Assembly: GCF_933775445.1 (NCBI RefSeq)
Contig: NC_065878.1
Span: 24,006,395-24,070,394, forward strand
Reading direction: 5' to 3'
Length of the DNA: 64,000 bases
DNA from: Argentina anserina
Lineage: Eukaryota > Streptophyta > Magnoliopsida > Rosales > Rosaceae
The notes beneath the pieces are model-generated. The model was not told where the DNA came from, made no database searches, and worked only from the letters and a program-made list of their open reading frames with translations. Positions 57,592 to 64,000 of this stretch are shown here, in pieces. How positions within the stretch are numbered: position 1 is the first letter of the stretch; every line of letters begins with the position of its first letter. Position numbers and translations under genes: made by a program.

Positions 57592-58484
57592 TGTCTTCGA
57601 ATTCCAGATGTCTTGTAGAATTTGATGAAGGAGGCGAGTAAAGAATGGGATGGAATCCCAAAAGATTTTTTTAAAAAAATCAATTCAAGTCCGTAAGTAG
57701 TTATTAATTACCATATCATATCCGAGAAACACTCTCAAGTCTCTATAGCACGAGGAGGTAGTAATTGCTTGATCGAGAAAACGCAGTCTCAATTATGCAA
57801 CTCATACGCTGTGATCTTCATTTCATATATTAGAATTGAATCAGTTTGATGGAGAATTGGAGATTGCTAAAGGTGGCATCAACCCAATGTTCCTCACTCA
57901 TAACTTCATTCGCCATGTAACACTCTTTTGTCAATGTTACCGCGGCCATACTTACCCGCTTCATGGCCAGTTAACACACAAGGCCAAAATTGTCTTTACA
58001 ATAGCCCATTCTATCTCCTCCGGCGCGTAATCCAAAATTTCCGGCATTTACCCAACGAGTCTCAAGCATGTGAGATCTTTGGACCAAATGAAACGGTTGA
58101 AAATGCGCCGGAAAAAGGAAAAAGTAAATATGGACCAAATAGGAACGAAAATGTTACTGCAAATACATTATATCCCTCTTTATATTGGTTCTTCTTTTTT
58201 CTTTTTCTTCTTTTTAAAAGGCACAAACTGTATTTTGTTCTTATAGGAGAGGGTAAATTGGCGATAAGATATATAAAAATAACAAATTATTCAGAAGTAC
58301 TATAAAATAATTTAATTTATAAAAAAACTCACTTTATAATTTGATAGAGCAAATTAGGATTAAAAAGTAAGAACAATATGATAATAAGTTGTCATATGTC
58401 ATGATATTTTATTTTTTTGCCCTTCTTTATAAACACAATTCAAAATTCATTATCACTACCAAATGTCATATCTACATTGGTACA
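57592..58484. other. AT-rich spacer
   Basis: No convincing gene. Plus-strand open frames at 57836-58030 and 57928-58305 overlap each other in different frames and show no domain. Confidence 0.45.
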
Positions 58485-58690
58485 TGCTACTACCGACTAG
58501 AAATGTACTATTGTAGATTGTGAACTTATTTGTTACTGTCAACAAAGAAACTAGTTGATACTATCGACCTGAAAGCTACATGCTATTGTCGATTATGAAG
58601 TTAGCTGCTATTGTTGTCTTGGAATGCACCTACTACTATCGACTGGAAAGACTTGCTACTGTCGACTATAAATCTAGCTGTTAATGTGGT
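58485..58690. repeat. Degenerate 25-bp minisatellite, about 8 copies
   Basis: Consecutive units align on the consensus TGCTACTGTCGACT (then about NGAAANCTAGC), for example starting at 58485, 58506, 58531, 58556, 58581, 58606, 58631 and 58654. Most are exactly 25 bases and differ by several substitutions. Confidence 0.85.
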
Positions 58691-58917
58691 TTTTGGTGAA
58701 CAAAATTGGAAATTTCAAAGTTTCTAAAAAAATATGCAATATGATACTTAAATGAAAGCTCATGATGTCCCTTACTTTATAACTTGGCTCACTTCTAAAT
58801 TGCAGGTGATTTGGTCCGAAAACTTAAAATTACGAGAAAAAAAAACTAAAAAATGAGGAGATAAAAACTTATTAGAGTTATGAATAACAGCTTGGTAATT
58901 TTCACGAAAATAGTGTC

Positions 58918-58925
58918 ATTTTGAA
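58918..58925. repeat. Target-site duplication ATTTTGAA (left)
   Basis: 8-bp direct repeat matched exactly at 59403-59410. Confidence 0.85.
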
Positions 58926-59402
58926 TAGGGTTTGTCACGTGATGAGATGGGACGAGACGAGGCTCATCCTACGTCTCATCCCACTCTTTTGAATCGGGAC
59001 GGGACAAATCTCACTTTCCTATGAAGTTAAATAAAAACCTATATTTTTACTTTTTCATTAACAAAGTAACATTCAAAAATGAAATTTAACAAAAAAATGC
59101 ATATTATATTCAAAATATTATAATTTACTATTACTATTTGAGTTGACATAATTTTGGAGTTATTAAGAACATAAATTAGTTTCATTTTGATATAAATATA
59201 TAAGAATTTTTAAGTTTTCATTAAAGGTGGGACGAGACGGGACGAAGCGGAATATAAATTATTCGTCCCACGTCTCGTCTCACTATTATGAAACGGGATG
59301 AGATCGGGACGGGACAGACGTTTTTAGACTTCCGTCTCGTCCCGTCCCGTCCCTATGAATTTCGGGACGAGATCATGATTTATGTTTTTTATGCAACCCC
59401 TA
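58926..59402. mobile_element. hAT-like MITE, 477 bp, with internal GGGACGAGACG hairpins
   Basis: The left end TAGGGTTTG and the right end (read inverted) TAGGGGTTG resemble hAT terminal repeats. A perfect 8-bp target duplication ATTTTGAA flanks it at 58918-58925 and 59403-59410, as expected for hAT. There is no coding capacity. Three internal hairpins are built from the same GC-rich word (GGGACGAGAC and its complement GTCTCGTCCC): 58948-58983, 59227-59283 and about 59295-59353. Confidence 0.85.
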
Positions 59403-59410
59403 ATTTTGAA
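59403..59410. repeat. Target-site duplication ATTTTGAA (right)
   Basis: Partner of 58918-58925. Confidence 0.85.
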
Positions 59411-59707
59411 TATTTCAGGATTAATTATTTAATCAGTTTTTAGTCCACACACTTTTGAGATTGGACTTATATCCTAATTTATATAATAAATAAAGAATAT
59501 AAGTTTTTAGTTGATTTAAGTCTAGTATTAATATGTAATTTTTTTTAAAATAAAAATGATCCCTTTAAAGTAGTTGGGTCGAATTTCACTGTTATTGTTG
59601 CGGTAAAACAGGAGGAGCCAAATTTTGAGAATTGTGGATTCCATTCTCCATAGTCCAGACTCCAGACTATTGAAGAAGCACAAGGCGGCAGCAGTTCGTT
59701 TGATTTG

Positions 59708-62700
59708 ATGGGGACCAGGTCTCAGCAACCGAACCCAGCTGACGACGATGACGACATCCCCGGCGGTCAGTCCGTCTCCATGAGCGGCAGCATGGGCTCC
59801 CCCTCCAGCCGTAGCGAGCAGACCGCCACCCCCGCCGGCGACACTTCTCTCCGATTGAATCATCCCGACGTTAACGCTGACGATGCTGCCACCGCTGGGT
59901 CTGTCTTCCTCATCTTCTTTATTAGGGCACACTCCTACGATTTCCCGCCTACAGTCTCTCATTATGATTTGTATATAAGATGTGAATTTTTCAGATTTTT
60001 CATTCAAATTTGAATCATCTTTCTTTATGCATTTGAATCCAGTTGGCTTACGCATTGGTATACAGTTGAACATTATTGATCTTAATCGACTTGTGGATTC
60101 GATTAACACTAGTTTATGCTACTGAGTTAAAATTTACATTTTAAAACTTTTCTATCATAATGGTGCACAGCTTTGATTTGGGAATTGCAACCTTGGCCAA
60201 TTCTCTAGTTGTCTTATTGGTTTAAGCTCGTGACTGCAGAAAGAAGAAGAAGAGAGGCCAACGGGCTGCAGGAGGCGATAAGAATGGAAGAGGACTGCGC
60301 CAATTTAGCATGAAAGGTGTCTTATTCATCTCAATCTGTCTTATTTTCCATTATATTGTAATTTTGCCTTTCACAAGTAGTGATTTACCTCAGTAACCAG
60401 TTATTGTGCTGAAAATGAACATTGCATGTTTTCCTTCTACATAATGAATTTTATTTCTGATTTGGTTTTTTCTTTTATTCTTTGTTCTCGTGTTGAGTTT
60501 GCGAGAAAGTGGAGAGCAAGGGAAGAACCACTTATAATGAGGTTAGGTGGTTTCTCAAGTCACTTTCCAAATGCTTTATCTTATGACTATTTCTGCTTCT
60601 TAAAATTAACAATTCATTATATCAGCGGTCATTTCTATGACCTCAAAAAGTTGTTTTTGTATGTGGATTCCTACAGACTAAAGCTGCCTTTCCCTGGTGT
60701 TGTGAGAGTTTATCTGTATTTTGATTTAAATGTTACTACACTGATCTAGCATGCATTAACATTTGGTACTTGACGAATTGGGGTTCTACCCATTGAGTCT
60801 CAATATCATATGCTGCACTAAAACAAGAAGTGATTCACAAGCTTCTGCTTCTACTAGTTTCGTCCTTTGATTATGAGTAGTGGTCCTTGGTTGGTAGCTA
60901 TAAAAATGAAAATGTCCTTCCGACTGTATTTACAGTTATTCGGTTCTATGGCTTTTCTCCCAAAAAAAGAAAAGGGTTCAAAGATATGGCCTGTTGCTGG
61001 AGGGTGTAACTTTTGAGCTTACTAAATGTCAAAGGGGAGGTAGCCAGAGGTATAAATTTCTACAGCATTTGAAGGAAAAAAAATTAATTGTATGATAGTT
61101 TTATAAACAAGGCAATTTATCAAATAGCTGTTTAGGGAATAAGTAAATGGAGAAAAAAGACTTATTCATCTGCCCATCTGGGCATAATAGCTGAGTCAGT
61201 GTTCCAGTGTCGCTGTAAAGTAATGGATCACAAAGCTACAATTTTTGCAGAGCTATCTGTTAATAAGTATTCTGTTGGACCTTGTTTGTTAGCCATTTAA
61301 TATTTCAAAATTCAAATTGTACAGATTTTCGTTTAGCTCATCTTAAGTCTAAGAGATTAAAGTATTCCAGGTTGCAGATGAACTTGTGGCAGAGTTTTCA
61401 GACCCTATCAATGGTGTTGCATCCCCTGATCAGGTTTGATAACCAGATTGATAGCTTTTCCATATGTATAATCTGCATCTGCATTCATATTCGAAAAATA
61501 TAGTGGAACGTAATTCTTTTATAGGAATTGGTTTCACAGCAACAATACGATGAGAAGAACATCAGGCGAAGGGTATATGATGCCCTAAATGTTCTAATGG
61601 CAATGGATATTATATCAAAGGATAAAAAGGAGATACAATGGAAAGGTCTGCCTCGTACTAGCTTGAATGATATTGAAGAACTGAAGGTTGAATTCCTGAG
61701 TCTCTATTTCTTGTCTTATGTCTCATATTGAATTTATCCATTGTTTGTTTCATCAATATTTTGCTTATACAACCACTTAAAATGTACTTCATGCAGACAG
61801 AGCGCTTAGGACTAAGGAGTAGGATTGAAAAGAAAGCTGTCTATCTGCAAGAACTAGAGGAACAGGTATGAATAGCTATTTCCTTATCCTTTCATGCTAT
61901 GAAATTTGACCCAATGAAATTTGACCCAATACCTCATATTGCTTGGTTCAAGTCCATAATTACTTCTTGATAACCTAATATTGTTCAGCACGCAAGGTCT
62001 GAACCTGATACTAGGTAGTCATCATGTTGTCTGCACACACTGACTTCTTACATCTTGCATCAGTATGTAGGTCTTCAGAACCTGATACAACGAAATGAAC
62101 AATTATACTGCTCTGGAGATGCTCCCAGTGGGGGTGTGTCTTTACCTTTCATTCTTGTGCAGGTAAGTTTATTTTTCTTGTATCACTCTTTACATTCTGA
62201 GAATAGATCATAAAGTAAATATGATGAAGTTTATGATAAAAAAAAAAGTTACAAACTTGTTTTTCCTACCTCCATGACGTAAACCTATGTGGAGTGCCAA
62301 TATTTTTTACGTATACAAAAAGCCGCCTTTATGTGAAGTGCCTTATTGTCTCGTTGTCCCCAGATAGTTTGCTTGTTCCTTTCATGTCTCTTACTATCTC
62401 TTTCCAATTTCTTATTAACCCTGATTTTTGGATGCTAGACTCGCCCTCATGCAACTGTTGAGGTGGAAATTTCAGAGGATATGCAACTGGTGCATTTTGA
62501 CTTCAATAGGTAACTATTTGATTATAATTGTTATAATCGGGAACATAATGACATGTTCGGTTGGTAACATGTAAAGGGCATTGTCTGCTATAGCTACACT
62601 GACAGCTCTCACTTTCACTAATATACTAATATACTAAGATGACTTTGATGGGATATGCTGCATATCGATAGCAGCATTGAGCTAATCCACAGATTATTGT

Positions 62701-63008
62701 ATTCACTCTTATATGATTGTTTGATTGCCTCTTGTTTTTCTTATTGCAGCACTCCGTTTGAGCTCCATGATGATAACTATGTGTTAAAGGCAATGAAATT
62801 CTGTGAGAAGCCGCAGGCTGATGGTAATCATGGTATGACACAAAACTACGTTGCAGATGGAGGTGAAGGGTCTAGTATGTCAGCCATGTATCAACAGCAG
62901 ATCCCTCCTCAGATCCCTCTTCCTCCAATGGTGCACACACCTGTCAGGACTCCGACCTCACCACCTCTTCCGGGAATAATAAAAGCCCGTGTGAAGCATG
63001 AGCATTGA
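59708..63008 (+). CDS. DPB: DP transcription factor, dimerisation partner of E2F
   Basis: DP proteins heterodimerise with E2F to bind TTTSSCGC sites and control G1/S genes, under RBR repression. Exons: 59708-59898, 60240-60316, 60498-60541, 61371-61433, 61525-61686, 61797-61865, 62064-62162, 62439-62509, 62750-63008; 344 residues. The N-terminus is acidic and Ser-rich, then a basic NLS-like [19 protein letters not shown]. The winged-helix DNA-binding domain ([28 protein letters not shown] ...) includes the DP signature [21 protein letters not shown] leucine-rich dimerisation helix ([20 protein letters not shown]) and the DP marked box ([36 protein letters not shown]) follow. The C-terminus is Gln/Pro-rich ([13 protein letters not shown]). 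The sequence is closest to the plant DPB type. The ATG is preceded by a TTG-containing leader. Confidence 0.96.
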
Positions 63009-63445
63009 TTAGCAACTGCAAGCAGGCCGGGCGATGATATTAGCTTATGTAAATTGTGGAGAGTAATTTGCAGGAAACGAATAGTTCCAGGTCCTTCTGT
63101 GATCTCATTAGATTCGCGTAGTTTAGGTTACAGCAGATGAGTTATCGGGGAGGGTTTGGCTCTGGCTTTCTCGGCTTTTGACTGCCCCTTGTGCAGCCAT
63201 TGTAATTTGTTTCCTCCAATTCTTTTAATGTATGCTGTTATTACGCGCAGCTTTGTACGAGATATCAAAGTTTGCATATGTAGTAGTCAGTAGAGGATTG
63301 TCCAACTACAAATAGAATCAAATAACCAATTTGACATTTTCAATGTGCCCTTTAGCATTAACTTGATTGTTGTGTTGGTGTTATGTTAACTAGCATTTTA
63401 CCCGTGAATATTTTCACGGAAAATAACTTCCCACTACTCATTACT
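63009..63445. other. DP 3' UTR and spacer
   Basis: Probable 3' UTR. From about 63388 the sequence ACTAGCATTTTACCCGTG followed by an inverted CACGGAAAAT looks like the end of a small transposon, not resolved further. Confidence 0.45.
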
Positions 63446-63751
63446 CAAGTTTATTTTCTACATTTATGACTTAATTTTATTTATTTTACTTTTTACTTTA
63501 CATCTCATATGTTTATTTGTGACAAACTATGACAAAAGAATATTTCCGTCAGTTTGTAATTTAGTGGTACTTGGGTGTTGGCTTTATAGTAATAGAAACA
63601 AGTTTCTTTTCTACATTTATGACTTAGTTTTATTTTTTTTTGTTTTTTACTTTACAGTCCATATGTTTGTTTGTGACAAACTACGACAAAATGATATTTC
63701 CGTATGTTCGTAATTTAGTCGTACTCGAGTGCTGACTTTATAGTAGTAGAG
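63446..63751. repeat. 153-bp tandem duplication
   Basis: Two copies (63446-63598 and 63599-63751) share CTACATTTATGACTTA, TTTGTGACAAACTA, GACAAAA and ATATTTCCGT, with about 10-15% divergence. The unit has no coding capacity. Confidence 0.85.
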
Positions 63752-63825
63752 ATGTAACAAACTAAAAAAAATGTAATTACTTATTAATTAAATAAATATA
63801 TATTATCCCTCTTCTCTCTCTGTAA

Positions 63826-63999
63826 CTAAAAATAAAGGGTTGCTTCCTCGTCTGAGTGACGCAAGAAGGCTTTCCCGGCGCGGCCGCCTTGCGAAAGCCC
63901 GGAAATGACGGCGTTCCAAGAACCGAGCTTTCTCTGAGGACTTTGATCGAACACGTTCCGTGCATTATCAAACTCTCCCGCTTTGGTATACAAATTGAT
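63826..63999 (-). pseudogene. PPR protein fragment, truncated at its C-terminal side; continues beyond the window
   Basis: The minus-strand frame entering from the right edge reads INLYTKAGEFDNARNVFDQS, then WNAVISGLSQGGRAGKAF. This is a pentatricopeptide repeat pattern (LYTKAG..D.A..VFD......SWNA.I.GL.Q.G...A). Similarity then stops: the next residues (LRHSDEEATLYF) are not PPR-like and a TAG follows at 63826-63828. With no PPR sequence further left, the gene either is broken here or has an intron after GGRA. PPR proteins act in organelle RNA processing. Confidence 0.6.
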
Positions 64000-64000
64000 A

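Noticed and set aside
58485..58690. CRISPR-like regular repeat spacing
   Set aside because: The units are contiguous, degenerate 25-mers without spacers, in a plant genome; it is a minisatellite.
59528..60109. Minus-strand ORF of 193 codons
   Set aside because: It is antisense to DP exon 1 and its leader; composition reflects the Asp/Ser-rich coding strand.

Overview
The window is nuclear DNA of a flowering plant, most likely a eudicot. It is AT-rich, has many short-intron genes with plant splice signals, plant-specific families (TOPLESS, RSH, WAK-like, a tonoplast-type sugar carrier, PPR), Site II/telo-box promoters and plant-type transposons. Gene content and compactness would fit a rosid such as Rosaceae, but the sequence alone does not prove that. 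No bacterial, organellar, CRISPR, rRNA or tRNA gene was found.

Layout: (1) 1-3219, 3' part of a TOPLESS-related corepressor (+). (2) 4415-6694, PP4 regulatory subunit 2 (+). (3) 13766-8051, an 18-exon RelA/SpoT homologue (-) with HD, synthetase and a C-terminal TGS domain. (4) 16697-14465, ARFB-type small GTPase (-). (5) 25908-17744, 31-exon exportin-1 (-). (6) 26970-29273, an ERD2 (HDEL receptor) gene whose second exon cannot be found (+). (7) 29966-30452, a decayed WAK-like kinase fragment, and 31009-33004, its intact-frame relative, which has lost every catalytic kinase motif (+). (8) 37237-33741, HRD1 ubiquitin ligase (-), head-to-head with 37679-39467, complex I subunit NDUFA12/B17.2 (+). 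(9) 40458-44400, a VGT1-like sugar transporter (+). (10) 45899-52525, a small basic nucleolar-looking protein (+) whose intron 2 carries a complete, very young Ty3/gypsy chromovirus (46451-52240, minus strand, apparently identical 291-bp LTRs, 5-bp target duplication). (11) 55169-53201, the NMD factor SMG9 (-). (12) 57591-55859, a 128-residue KRR1-like mini-gene (-). (13) 58485-59402, a 25-bp minisatellite followed by a hAT-type MITE with an 8-bp target duplication. (14) 59708-63008, the E2F partner DP (+). (15) 63446-64000, a 153-bp tandem duplication and the truncated end of a PPR gene (-).

The genes are not an operon-like system. They are independent housekeeping and signalling genes: transcriptional repression, phosphatase control, ppGpp signalling, vesicle traffic, nuclear export, ER retrieval and ERAD, respiration, sugar transport, NMD and the cell cycle. 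Linked features are the HRD1/NDUFA12 divergent promoter, the tandem WAK-like remnants, and the host gene with its retrotransposon. Exon boundaries were read by hand from GT/AG signals, family similarity and reading phase. For every model described as complete, the summed exon length is a multiple of three.
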